A DNA stretch of 64,000 nucleotides. It comes from Chimonanthus salicifolius (Eukaryota > Streptophyta > Magnoliopsida > Laurales > Calycanthaceae). The notes beneath the pieces are model-generated. The model saw only the letters and a program-made list of their open reading frames with translations, was not told the DNA's origin and made no database searches. Positions 1 to 11,275 of the stretch are shown piece after piece (the first letter of the stretch is position 1; each line of letters starts with the position of its first letter). Position numbers and translations under genes: made by a program. The stretch is from NCBI GenBank assembly GCA_013350335.1, contig CM023533.1:34342170-34406169 (forward strand), given 5' to 3'.

Positions 1-1900
1 AAAACTTAATAGATTTGAATAAAGTTGATCTTATAGTTGTAACAATCGATACAACTCGAAACGATATGGGTCATAAATGGCAGCCAATATGTGACATGTA
101 TAACAAATTTGAGATATATTGGTTTTGGATTCAAGTCAAACTCTCATCATATAAGGTCACTCCTCCTAGTTTTACTCGATGTGTGCAGATAGGGAGGTTT
201 GCACGTGCCTCAATGACTTAGTCAGGTGCTCTAAAAGGCCTAGATACCTTAGACTTCAAATGAATATATATATATATATATATATATATTCGTCATTGTT
301 TTTAACCACTGATTTTAGATACGTGGGGAAGTTGATGGATAGAGGATTCTTTTATATAAGAAATAAAGAAAAACTCTTTCACACAATCATCACAATTTTA
401 TAAAATAAAATATAAAAAATCAATGTCTTTGTAACAATTAATTTTTTATAATAGGTATAACATCTGAATAATCATGGAGAAATTAAATTTTATTCATCCA
501 CTGTTTTGTCTTTTTTTTTTAACATATCTTAATTAAGGATGTATAACTCATTTAAAACTTTTAAAAAAAAACGTAATTTAAAATCTCTAGTGGAATTTTC
601 ACTATATAAAAGCCATATACGGCGTATCACATATTCACATCGCTCATCGACATTTCCAAATTACAACTACAGGCGCGAGTCATTGCGACATTTGGCACTC
701 GGTAAAATATAGCCGTTGGGATCTTTCTCATTCAAACTTTATCCTTTAAAACGTATTAAAATTCATTTGAAATGTTGACTGTCTCGTTCAAAACTATTCC
801 CCACTTTTTATGTATTTTCAAATTTGAATTGATTACGAGGCCCACCAAACAAAACAAATGCTAGTTTATCACGTTTGTCATCTCATATACTGTAACATCT
901 ATTAAATATTCACCGTTTCTACAAATTTGTCCATTCCTATTGACATGGGCCAGCCCTTAGAAAAAATATCTCTAAATTATATATCGTTTATATTTTTATT
1001 ATCATTAATTATTAAATTCTAATCTATTTTGTTTGATTTTTTAAATTATGCTCGTATATTTAACAGTTAAATAAATTTTTACACCTGCAACAGCGTAAAA
1101 ATGAATACACGTTGCCTACGACTACTATGCGTAGGCCGGTGAAATAAGTTAAATAAATTTATTATTTAAACTTTATAATTTATACAGTTTTAAATACTAA
1201 TATGACCTCCAAGAAAAATCGAGTGTCGTTTGAGAAATTCATCTCCGTAGATATGACGGGTAAATTCTCTTCATGAAAAAGTTGTAAAGCTCAAAGAAGT
1301 TTTGAAGTCAAAACCCACTTGATCAGATCGAAAATGTGTGTTGAAGTATGACGCTAAACAACGATTTACATGCAACAGTGTAATTTGAGCGTCCTACACT
1401 TCATTTTGAAAATCTGAAAATATGATATGCTTGGTTAAGACACAGATTGAACACTGAGTATTTTTCTGTAATTTTTTTACTTTCATAAATAATTTAAAAT
1501 CATGGTTTTATAAATAGGGATCTTTCAAAAGATTAAGAAGGCTACATTTCTGAAATCAAAACAACAACCTGAAAAGCCTTTTAAACTTAGAATTCAAAAC
1601 TCACTGAAAGTGTGTAAGTTTGGGAGTTTAAATACTCCACATGAGTGATTTTTCAATTAAAAATAGTTTTAGGATCATAGATGAGTGAAGTTCACATATT
1701 TACAGTTTTGCCCCTCCAACTTCAACGTGTTGGATCAATGAGCTATCGAACTCGGATTAGGCCAAACTTGGACTTTTCGGAAAGCCCACTCCGTAATCTT
1801 CATGATTAACGGATCACAAATCACACTTAATGGCATAAAATTACACAATTAAGCAGTAATTAGAGTCAAGATTTTATAGTGCCTGCTTCATTTCTTTAAA
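1..1900. other. AT-rich intergenic DNA left of the TPS array
   Basis: No coding region is supported here. Open frames are short, have no recognisable motif and are rich in AT runs. A (TA)n microsatellite lies at about 266-290. Homology to the downstream flanks of the other two TPS copies begins only at about 1.9 kb (compare 33.8 kb and 44.75 kb), so the left boundary of the tandem unit, or a divergence breakpoint, lies there. Confidence 0.6.
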
Positions 1901-2588
1901 TTTCAACTTCTTATACACATTTTCACCACATCCAAACAAATCATTAATCCCATCAATGCCTCTTTAATAATGATACGATGATCCACATGCCATCTCTATT
2001 CAAAGAAATAAAATTAGGGCAATATGACTTTAACAAGTCTCAAAGATCTCATATTATATATGTTATTTCAAACCTATTACATAATTTCTTAAGTACATAG
2101 TTTTCTTCTAATTACTTAGCTGCTAAATTAGTTTACAGCATGAATATTTATTTTACATTTGTGTTCCACAAATACAATCTAGAATTCAGATGACAACAGG
2201 ATCGACAAGCACTACTTGGACTTTGTTTTTTGTTTCTCCAGAGGAGTGAGTGTAGCCATCTCCATACTGATAGAGGACTTCTATGACTCGAGTAAGGTTG
2301 ATGACTCGCATCAAGAGAGACATTGGAAATGGGGTGGGTTTTGAGACAGAAGTGATTCATGTCCTTCCATGCTATTGCTATCATCTCTTGGAACTTGTGG
2401 CAGGCCTCTTGCCTCGACACTCCATGCTCTTTCATGTAGCACTCCATTGCTGATGCTACATGTGCTCTCTTTTGCTCTCGCTTCAAATATTCAAACTCAA
2501 CAAAGTAAGGTGCCAATGTAAGTAATACTTTGCCACTTTAAATTCCAACCCTTACCCAAAATTCAGTTTGTAAAGATAATCAGGACAT

Positions 2589-2986
2589 TGTTAGGTTTTG
2601 TGGAGTCTGATTATAGATATGTACTGGTCCGGTCTTGCATCGAGCTCCACACTGAGCTCGCGAGGGTCAAAGCGGGGCAATGCCCCCTTGTCGGGGGGCA
2701 CGGGGGCAAAATCCCCGAGTTGAATTTTTTAATGGAGGGCAATTATGTAATTTTATATTGCACCTTGTAAACCCTAATTATAATGTCTCTTTTTGTGAAA
2801 GATGGTAGATGAGCGAAAATTGTAACAAGAGTCGGTCGTCTTTTTTCATTATTATACCTTTGAGCATAGTTGATCTAATTTGAATCCGTGGACGTACCAA
2901 AAGGTTGGGAACCACGTAAATTTTTTATTTTTGTATATGGTTGATCTTTGATTTGTTTTTCCATTCATTGTTTTCTATTCACAATA
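2589..2986 (+). mobile_element. Solo LTR (copia-like) in intron 6 of TPS copy A
   Basis: The sequence runs from TGTTAGG to CACAATA, about 398 bp, with no internal region. The same insertion sits at the same intron position in copy B (34394-34796, ending CACAACA and flanked by GACAG/GATAG). It is absent from copy C, where the sequence after the equivalent of GGGACAG differs. The flanks in copy A (GACAT and GATGG) have decayed. Copia assignment is inferred from its TG...CA ends, size and LTR-like composition. Confidence 0.7.
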
Positions 2987-3386
2987 GATGGTTCAAAATA
3001 ATTTGTCAAATTTAAATTTAAAGGCTAACTCTAGTTTGATGGGATAAATAGTACTTTGCAATTTTAAATTCCAATCGTCATTTGATTCGATCATACCTCA
3101 TTTGATTGTATGTCATCCGCAAGCCTACCAACGATGGAAGAATCCAAGAGGATCTTGGGATGGGTTTCCAACCATATGAATGCTTCTTGATTAGCCTCTT
3201 TTCCCATGCCAACGTAAGAAGAACAAGTGAGGTAAAAGTATCCTGCAGTGACCAGAGCAACCTCAAGATACTCTTCTAGTGTAGGCACATATTTGATGCT
3301 AAGCCATTGAGCTTCCTTGAAATAGGCATTTACTATTTCTTTCATCTAATCAAAACAGTCACCCGATAAAAGATGTAAGCAGAACA

Positions 3387-3480
3387 ATAATAATAATAAT
3401 AATAACCCATATCAAATAACAATAACATTAATTACTTTATTATCATCATCATTATTATTATTACTATTATTATTATTATT
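3387..3480. repeat. AAT/ATT trinucleotide microsatellite in intron 5
   Basis: Two clusters of AAT and ATT repeats flank a short spacer. Equivalent clusters occur in copies B (35201-35275) and C (46703-46795), so the microsatellite predates the duplications. A CCCGACCC-rich stretch follows at about 3535-3735. Confidence 0.85.
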
Positions 3481-4723
3481 AGGGTAGCGATTAGATTTTT
3501 TACCCAAGTCAACTCGAGTGTTGTTTTATAACTTGGTGCACTCAAGTTGGATTAGGTTACATCGGGTCGGTCGGATTGATTTTTAATTTCTCAACCTAAC
3601 CCGACCCGAATTTCATACGGGTTTTTATTTTCCAGCCAGACCCGACCTGAGATATACAATGCATAACCCAAATCCACTTATTTCTCAGGTCGGGTCACGC
3701 GGGTCGAGTTAAACCGAATTGAAGTTTCACCCCTACCTATCATTGAATGTGTTCTTTCTTATCGTGACATTGACCTTTAAATCAAAGATCTCAACCGTAC
3801 TCGCAGTTAATATTTTAAAACTCTACCCTTTTTAAACGTTAAATCCGATTCAATCCAGATTTTTATCAAATACGGTTCAGCTATCCTTAAATCTTTTTCA
3901 AAGATTAAATCTTAAAAAAACTTTAATAACCCACTCCTCAAAAGGTTAGTACAGTTGACTCTCAATAATTTTCAAAAGGTTTGTAATTTATTATGCTGGA
4001 GTGTTAGACTATTCTGTTACTTGTAATTATAATTAGTGTGAAAAAGTTATTTTTAAGAAAATGTGATTATTAGTTTTTCTATAGTTTATGTGTTGTATAT
4101 TTGATATTTGATATTTTATATTTATTATCACAGTATTATATTTTTAACAAATTTATTATTATTAAATTAATTAATTAATATTATTATAGAGCATTATAAT
4201 GATGTTACGAATTCAACCACGTGGAACTAATTTTATTTTAAGAAAGTTTGATTTATGTGTCAATTTTTAAAACATTAGTCCCCTTTCATGATATTGATTA
4301 GATTTAGATGCCATACCATTGTTTTTAAGGTGTCAGTACGGTAAAACTTTTCTGATGGCATTAGTTCATCTTCAATTTCATCAACAGTGTGTAGTATTGC
4401 AAAATAGATATCCTTCATATACTCCGGTAGCTGATTAGTAGCCTCCAAATCCCACCTGAAAAAAATAGATATAATTAAAAAGGTGAGTACCCATTTACAA
4501 TTTTTGCTCTTTGAAGCATAAACGACACAACAAAAATTGGATTGTAGAAATAATTATTAATAAATGAATGTAAATTAATGTTTCAAAGTTAGACTTAGCA
4601 TACTTTGAGAGTTTGAGATGAAACAGCTGAGTTAAAGCAAAACGTTTTCATTAAAATGGAACCCTGTGAAGTTTGAATTTGACGCATAAATCAGATAACT
4701 TTTTCAAATTCATGTTAAATAAA

Positions 4724-5033
4724 GGATAGTGATCCTTCCACGGGAGGTTTGTATAATCAGATACGGGTTTCAGTGTATTGCCAATTTTACCCTTCGCATG
4801 AACAGTAAAATCGACTCACTAACCCTTCACATGAACAGTAAAATCGGCTAAGCTAAAATTCGCATGAACAATAAATCAGGTCGCCGAAATTCGCATGAAC
4901 AGTAAAATCGGCTCACCAAAATTTTACTATTCATGTGAAGGGTCCGATTTTACTATTCGTGCGAAGGGTAAAATTGGCAATACACTAAATCCGTGTTGGA
5001 TTACACAAAATACCCGTGAGAGGGTCGCTACCC
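4724..5033. mobile_element. Foldback MITE, 310 bp, with 8-bp target duplication
   Basis: The ends are inverted: GGATAGTGATCC on the left against a right end whose complement is GGGTAGCGACCC. Long imperfect arms contain CACGGG, TGTATTGCCAATTTTACCC and repeated ATGAACAGTAAAATCG motifs. The element is flanked on both sides by TAAATAAA (4716-4723 and 5034-5041). An 8-bp duplication and no coding capacity suggest a non-autonomous hAT-type MITE. Relatives lie at 35280-35572 and 37321-37662. Confidence 0.75.
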
Positions 5034-5318
5034 TAAATAAAAAGGTTTTATAAAATCTACAACATACAATTAGGAATGCATTAAAAACTTAAAACATATA
5101 AAAAGTTGTATCAAATGCCCTTGATGTTGGTCAAATTGATGTTAAATGGTGGAGCAACTAAGACTAGTAAATTTGAAAGATATTAGGTCAACTCTAGATC
5201 TTGAATTATGAGTTGTAATGGTAGAATAGCTGTAAAAGGAGAAGCATGGAAATCCAACAAGTCGTACTCATGTATAGAGGATTTCTAACTTAAAAGAAAA
5301 TAGGTGAATGGATTTCAT

Positions 5319-5652
5319 TGTTAGTACAGGAACACATCGTTTGAGTATTTTTGGGATGTACAGTATATAAACACATGGGCACCTTCTCCTTAAAACTCGG
5401 TTTTCAAGGGTGAATTCTATTCATGAGTTTTACATGGTATCAGAGTCAAAGATATTACAGGGATAAGTCGGGTTCGTCTCTCCAGCCTGTATGGAGAGGG
5501 AGAGCCGAGCTTCTCCAATTTTGGCACTGAGAGGGAGTGTCAATATAGTTCTACATCGCCTGAATACCTTCGAGATATCGGTGTATAAATCCATGGGCAC
5601 CCTCTCTTTGACCGTCACTTTTCAAAGGTGAATTCTACTCATGAGTTTTACA
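5319..5652 (+). mobile_element. TRIM (miniature LTR retrotransposon) in intron 4 of TPS copy A
   Basis: Two direct repeats of 115-116 bp (5319-5434 and 5538-5652) begin TGT and end GAGTTTTACA. They flank an internal part of about 103 bp. The internal part starts directly with TGGTATCAGAGTC, the initiator-Met tRNA primer-binding site, and ends in a purine tract (GAGAGGGAG) before the second repeat. This is the layout of a terminal-repeat retrotransposon in miniature, with no coding capacity. The same element is at 37950-38283 in copy B, while copy C has an uninterrupted site near 48020. Confidence 0.85.
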
Positions 5653-8600
5653 CTCACCATCTAAAACATACAATACACATCACTAATAATTATCTAGAAA
5701 AGCTCTAATATAATTACAATATCACACTTATTCTTTGTTCAACCTATTTGAGCTTTTAATGAAATTCAAAGTTCAACCAAACTTTGGTCTCTAACTTTTT
5801 AACTTCCAATTTAATTTTTAAAATATTAATATAAATACAAAACTCTCCATGAATCACTTAGGCAAGGGAATGTGTACTGTGAATCAAACCTGAGGATTGC
5901 ATTTGTAAACAATTCAAGTTCCTCTATAGTACCACGAACATCATAAATGTCATCAATAATTGATATAAGGCCAAACATCTTGATGGTCATGCCTCTGGCT
6001 CTCGAATATTGAGGTTCAAAATATACACCCAATATCCACAAATAGCCCTCCACTATTCGGTCTCTAGCAAAAGAATACTTCTTTGCAAGGCCTATCTCCT
6101 TCCACCACCTACATGAGATAACAATTTAAACCACATTATTATGTCGTCTGAGAAATTAGTGATGCTTAATGATTTAATATGGAGTTTAAATATCAAATCA
6201 GGCTCCTCTAAATTACTTGACTTGATTAGATGTCAAATTTATCTGAGGCATGTATAGGACCACAATGCGTGCAAACAAGATATTCATTTTTAATGGAGTT
6301 TATGTGAAAGTTACTAAAAAAAACTGTAATGACTAAATTGACTCTTGAATTGGTATTGACTAAAAAAAACTGCAATTGTTGATTGATATTACTATAAATT
6401 GTCTAGTTCTACAACACTAATTTATCAAGTTTCAACCAGAATAAAAATGGTCAGTATAAAAAAAAAAGAAGTTCCATCCAATGTATTAAACAACAACTCA
6501 TAGTTTGATTGTTCTAAAATGAACCCTATTACAATGACATGTTATACTCTATTTAAATAACTTCAGCTAGTGATACCTTGTTGCTTCGTTTAACTCTTTG
6601 CGGTGTTGTGACTGTAGTAAGTTGAAATCAAACTTGGCAAGCTGAAGAATGACATCATTGTTTGGTTTTCCTTGTTCAAAGATAGAGATATAGAACCTTG
6701 CATCTAGCCTTGGCATGCGCTTGCGTATGGGTAGCTCAAGAACATGTCCTACCTCTTCTGCGAGAGGACCATCTAATTTGCCTAAAACTGATGAAAGGCT
6801 CTTTCTTGTAAAAGCAATGGCTTCATCTAATATATCTTCTCCTTGAATGCCATAAAATCCCGCCTCATATAAATTCAATAGGCCTCTCACATCACTAATC
6901 AAATTTGCTCTGAAGTTGCCCTTCTCATCTTTAAACTTATAGAACACATCTGTTGCACCATCAAATAAATTATGAATTTGAAATACATCTACAAAATAAT
7001 TACCATCATGATTAAAATCATTCATCCCATAAACCAAAATCGCAAAAGTGGACGAATTTTCAAATATTGATTTGGACAGAAAGTTTGTAGCTGATGTGAG
7101 GCAGTGAGAGAGAAGAGACTTACTAGAAGAGATGTTATAACCCTCATGTCTCAGCAGTCGAAATCGAAGAGCAACGGTCACCAAATATTGGTAATCCACA
7201 TTTGAATCATGAATACGTTGCAAACACTGGTTGATCTCCTTTTCAAAGTGATAGCCCACTCCAAGTCGTTGGAGCTCATCAATCAGGACCATTTCCTTAA
7301 TTGACCCTTTAGCATTGCTAAGCATCCTCTTTACTTCCTCCTTCAACTCATTAACCTTTCTTGTCCATTCATCTATTTTCTGCAACTCCAATTAAAATCT
7401 AGAATACATTACCAGGTTTCAATGTGTGTGAAAAAGAGAATGGACAACCAAAAAAGCTCGTGGGCCTACCAATACATTGGACTATTCTTTCACCTTGATA
7501 CATTATTCTTGTCTGTGTGAAAAATGTTAAACCACTAGCAGCCCAAACTATTTATATCTATGGTGCCACCAATCACCCTCTGACATGCCAACTTAGTACG
7601 TTGGACCTGGGCGAAAAAAACACCCACTGTAATGTAACGGCCGTTATGGTCGTTGCGCTGATACAGTGCGTAAGGGCCTGTAATGGCCGTTACAGAATCT
7701 ACCAAAAGAGCTCGTCGGCCTACCGACTAAGCTTGTGGGAAAAGTCCCACATCCCCATGCAGCTGGGGTGATTTGGGGTAATAACAAAGGAGGCAACCCT
7801 CCCCGTAACGAGAATTTTTTGGTTGGGTCAGGCCCAAAATTAAAAATTGTGCGGGGTCTATATATGTATATATATGCTCTCTCTCTCTACATCATTCCCA
7901 GAATCCCAACATTGTCCTAGCCCCAAGACAATTTTTTATATTTATATTTATGTTTTTATTAAAAAAAAATGCCTTTAGAGAAAGGATTAATCGCTTTTTT
8001 TAATATTGAATCTTTGTTATCTAATTAAAATAAGCTTTTAGAAGTGATTTGCAAAAAGGTAAAAATTATTTGAGTTTTTTACAAATAAAAAATTACAGAG
8101 ATGGTGAAATTTTTTGAGTTTTTTTAATAAAAAAGGATTTGCAAAATAATCGGGTTTAACCGGATGGGTTCAGGCTTTGGCGTCCAAAGTTCGTCGGGCT
8201 TCAGACCGGCTCAGGCTTTTTAAGTTAAGCCTCGACCTGAACCCGCTCGTGAACAGGTCTATGTAGCACTAGAAAATCTATGGTGCTACAAATCATCCAC
8301 TGTCACGTGGACAATACAGGAGCGAATTGAATAATATGAAAATTTTCAAGTAACTAAATGCATAGCTGAAATGGTCTACTCACCTTTGATATGGTTCATA
8401 TGGCAATGGCTGATTTATAGAACCATAAAATGTCTAGTGCTACAACCCTAAATGATCCAATACTAGAGGTTTACTGCTTAAAAACTATAAAACTCATGGT
8501 GCTACTAACCCTGTGAGGCAACGGGTATAGAATTATAGGAAATTTGATTATAATAAGAATTTTAACAACTACTTTCATTTATGTTTACCATCCGATCTTC

Positions 8601-8812
8601 AGAGTAAGAAATAAAGTAGTCTCCCCAGACACTAGGATGAAATGGTGATGAAAGGCTATCTCCCTGTCTTTTCGTTCTCTGGTGGATGGAGAGGAGTAGC
8701 AGAGAGAGGAACTGAAGATAGGAGAGCCATACTTCTTGACTATATAAGAACCTTAAAAGGGTACTTCTTGAGTTTGTTGAAACTTTCGTAGAAAAGGGTG
8801 GGTATTTAAAGG

Positions 8813-8820
8813 AACTTCAT
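8813..8820 (-). promoter_or_regulatory. Candidate TATA box of TPS copy A
   Basis: On the minus strand this reads TTTAAATA, 83-90 bp upstream of the ancestral ATG at 8730. It is conserved in the intact copy (51326-51333). Inferred from position and composition only. Confidence 0.4.
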
Positions 8821-9059
8821 ACCTGAAAGAAGAATCTAATAATCTATGGCCTGACAAACAAGTAAAACTTTCCATTATTTAATTTCCTACTGATTGAGGC
8901 GACAAACAAGTAAAACTTTCCATTATTTAATTTCCGACTGATTGGTGCCTCAGAATCTTCTTCCTCAGGAATGAGAAAAAAGCCAATCTCTTCTACAGTG
9001 ATAAAGAGAAGATGACCGACCAAAACATTAAAAGAAAGACAAGGTAAAGTTAAAAGAAG

Positions 9060-10015
9060 GACACCCCTACATACACCCGAACTTTCTTTCTCTACACATT
9101 TGATTTCAAAAAATAAGATAAAATTACCATTTTACCCTTCATTTTTAAAAGAAAAAACAACTCTAAGCATCATTTGAATGAACCACATTGTTCAAATAGA
9201 TTCCTTCGAAAGATGCTGTGAGTGGGATTTTCAAGCGATGCTGTTTCTCGACCAAATTTTAAAAAGGTATCAAAATTCATCTACTCCGAATTTTAAGAAC
9301 CCTGAGACTGATTTTAAGTAAAAAGGGTATAACTTTTTGCTTAAAAAATTGTACCGAAAGAATTAAGAAAAAATGACCTTCCCTATTAATTCTTAGGGTA
9401 CGATATTTGAAGCCCAAAACTATACCCTTTTCACTTAAAATCATTCCCACAGTTCATAAAATTCAGAATAGATGAATTTTGATACATTGTTTGTAAACAT
9501 AGTTAGAGAAACCCGAGCCACATGGGCAAAGGTTACAGTTGGCAGAGAGGTGATTTCCTGACCTATTTTTATAAAGAAGGTATCAAAATTCATCTATTAC
9601 GAATTTTATAAACGCTAGGACTGATTTTAAGTGAAAATGGTATAGTTTTGGATTTCAAATTTCTTACCTAAAGAATTAAGAGGGAATGCCATTTTTCCTT
9701 AATTCTTTGGGTATAATTTTTGAAGCCCAAAACTATACCCTTTTCACTCAAAATCAGTACCGGAGTTCATAAAATTTAGAATAAATGAATTTTGATACAT
9801 TATTTGTAAAAATCGGTCGAGAAATGAGCTCATTTGAAAATCCCACTCCACAACCATCGTTCGAAGGAACCTATTTTAACAATTCATTCGAACAAACCAC
9901 ACGTTCGTTCCAATCATTTTTTTCTTTAAAAATGAAGGGCAAAATGATAATTTTATCCCATTTTTTGAAATGGGGTGTGTAGAGAAAGAAAACTCGGGTG
10001 TCTATATGGCTTGTT
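9060..10015. mobile_element. Large foldback element (Mutator-like), 956 bp, arms about 450 bp
   Basis: The two halves are imperfect reverse complements of each other. The left arm starts with GACACCC and a TTTCTTTCTCTACACA block; the right arm ends with its complement. Two further inverted pairs lie inside, at 9265-9505 and 9570-9800. It is flanked by perfect 9-bp direct repeats TAAAAGAAG (9051-9059 and 10016-10024), the length typical of Mutator-like elements. No transposase is present. It lies about 330 bp upstream of the TPS start codon and is present at the same site in unit C. Confidence 0.8.
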
Positions 10016-10251
10016 TAAAAGAAGTATTCAAATTGTGAATCATATAACAACAGCTAATTTTCAAATTTCAACCTACCTCCTATCCTCTCAATCTTTTCCA
10101 ATCTCTTCCTACAGTGGGCCAAAGATTCCTTCCGTTCAGTTGTAAAAGCTAACTACGTAATAATTTTTCAAATGTATAAATAATATATGGGTAAAATTTT
10201 CTTTCCATCAATCATCCCACCCTCATTTTTGTACGAGGATGAGAGGATGAG

Positions 10252-10580
10252 TGTGAAGTGACAGTCCCTTTGATAAATCAATAACTTCAGATAATAATTG
10301 AAGTAACTTTTTCAGTATAGTTAGTTTTTCAGAGTAAGTTCTATCTTAATAATGTTATGAAGTTATGATTTTCTAACATGGTTTCAGAGTAGATTCTATA
10401 TGTAGCTGACATAAGGGCAGATGTGAAGTTCTCATGTGCAGCCGCAGAATGCAACTACACATGCAACTACACATGAGAATGACTGTAGAAGTCGCAAAGT
10501 CCCACATTGATTAACTTGTGAAACCAATAAAACACCCTCTCGTATAACCAGTATTTTAGAGTGATTCTACCTCAATAATA
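10252..10580 (+). mobile_element. Second TRIM family, copy truncated at its 3' LTR
   Basis: The 5' LTR starts TGTGAAGTGACAG at 10252 and ends TTCTAACA at 10379. It is followed by TGGTTTCAGAGTA, a mutated initiator-Met tRNA primer-binding site. The 3' LTR starts near 10484 but is cut at 10580, where a copied segment begins. The complete version is 52771-53111 in unit C. Confidence 0.65.
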
Positions 10581-11139
10581 AAGCCTATTTTCAATTTGTA
10601 TTGTTATTTTGTAATAAGACAAATGGAAATTTAAGAAAACAAATCAATTGGACAACATAATAGATTTCTTCAACTAAAGAGCTCTTTTCTCTCACCTCAT
10701 ATTTGCTCTATAATTTTGTATCATTTTTGCCTTTTTTTTCTTTTATGTGTCTTTGTATTTCTTTTTCTTATTAACTTTATTTTAACATTTTTGTGGGAAA
10801 ATCAAGATTAAATCAATGATAATGTTTCAAATCTATAATTTTCTAAAGTTTGCATTTGTTTTTTTCCTTTTAAGAAAAAAGATTCATATAAGTTATTTAT
10901 TATTTTCATATAAGATGGAAAAACAACCTTCTTTTATAATTTTTGACTAGTCGAAATAATAAAACATCAATATTTAAAAAATAATATTTTAGAAAACGAT
11001 GTTTAAAAACTAAAAAATTATGAAACCGAACAAGTATTTTGGGACGGAGGGAGTATAATAATAAACACCTACCATTGTTTAAAAGCTTTGGTCCAATCTA
11101 AATCTTCAATGACCGTGAAACATTTTCCTATTATTCTAT
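10580..11139 (+). repeat. 560-bp segment duplicated from 14271-14829
   Basis: From AAAGCCTATTTTCAATTTG to TATTATTCT this copies 14271-14829 almost exactly, including the GGGACGGAGGGAGTATA motif at 11041 that resembles a Stowaway MITE end. It is followed by a second copy of part of the TRIM (from about 11138). Unit C has only one copy of each segment, so this is a local rearrangement in unit A. Confidence 0.8.
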
Positions 11140-11275
11140 AATAATGTTATGAAGTTATGATTTTCTAATATGGTTTCATAATAGATTCTATGTGCAGCTG
11201 ACGTAAGGTCAGATGTGAAGTTCTCACGTGCAGCCGCAAGATGCAACTACACTTGAGAATGAGTGTGGAAGTGGC

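Larger units (their letters stand above)
2186..8730 (-). pseudogene. TPS: Terpene synthase pseudogene, copy A (all seven exons, two frameshifts)
   Basis: Paralogue of the intact gene at 45007-51253. Exons on the minus strand: 8589-8730, 7124-7379, 6577-6949, 5890-6108, 4317-4455, 3097-3345, 2186-2495. Introns are GT-AG with matching phases. Exons 2-6 are open and keep RDR and DDIYD (exon 4) and DDIQSNE at the end of exon 6, followed by Phe-Glu, so the NSE/DTE-type motif is complete here. Exon 1 is 142 bp instead of 144: a 2-bp deletion near 8664 takes the ATG at 8730 into a stop before the HPSVWGDYF segment, and no ATG precedes that segment in the right frame. Exon 7 is 310 bp instead of 309: a 1-bp insertion near 2330-2343 scrambles everything after MNHFCLK. 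It is therefore unlikely to give a full-length enzyme, although exons 2-6 could still be transcribed. Intron 6 holds a solo LTR, and intron 4 a MITE and a TRIM. Confidence 0.88.

Noticed and set aside
2588..2770. 60-codon frame on the plus strand
   Set aside because: Inside the solo LTR in intron 6 of TPS copy A, with no recognisable domain.
8379..8412. Minus-strand exon-like segment reading [12 protein letters not shown] followed by a good GTGAGT donor, within TPS intron 1
   Set aside because: The exon 1 ending at 8589 (51110 in copy C) joins exon 2 in phase and gives the expected TPS sequence. This segment would be an extra exon without a family counterpart. RNA-seq reads using this donor would revive it.
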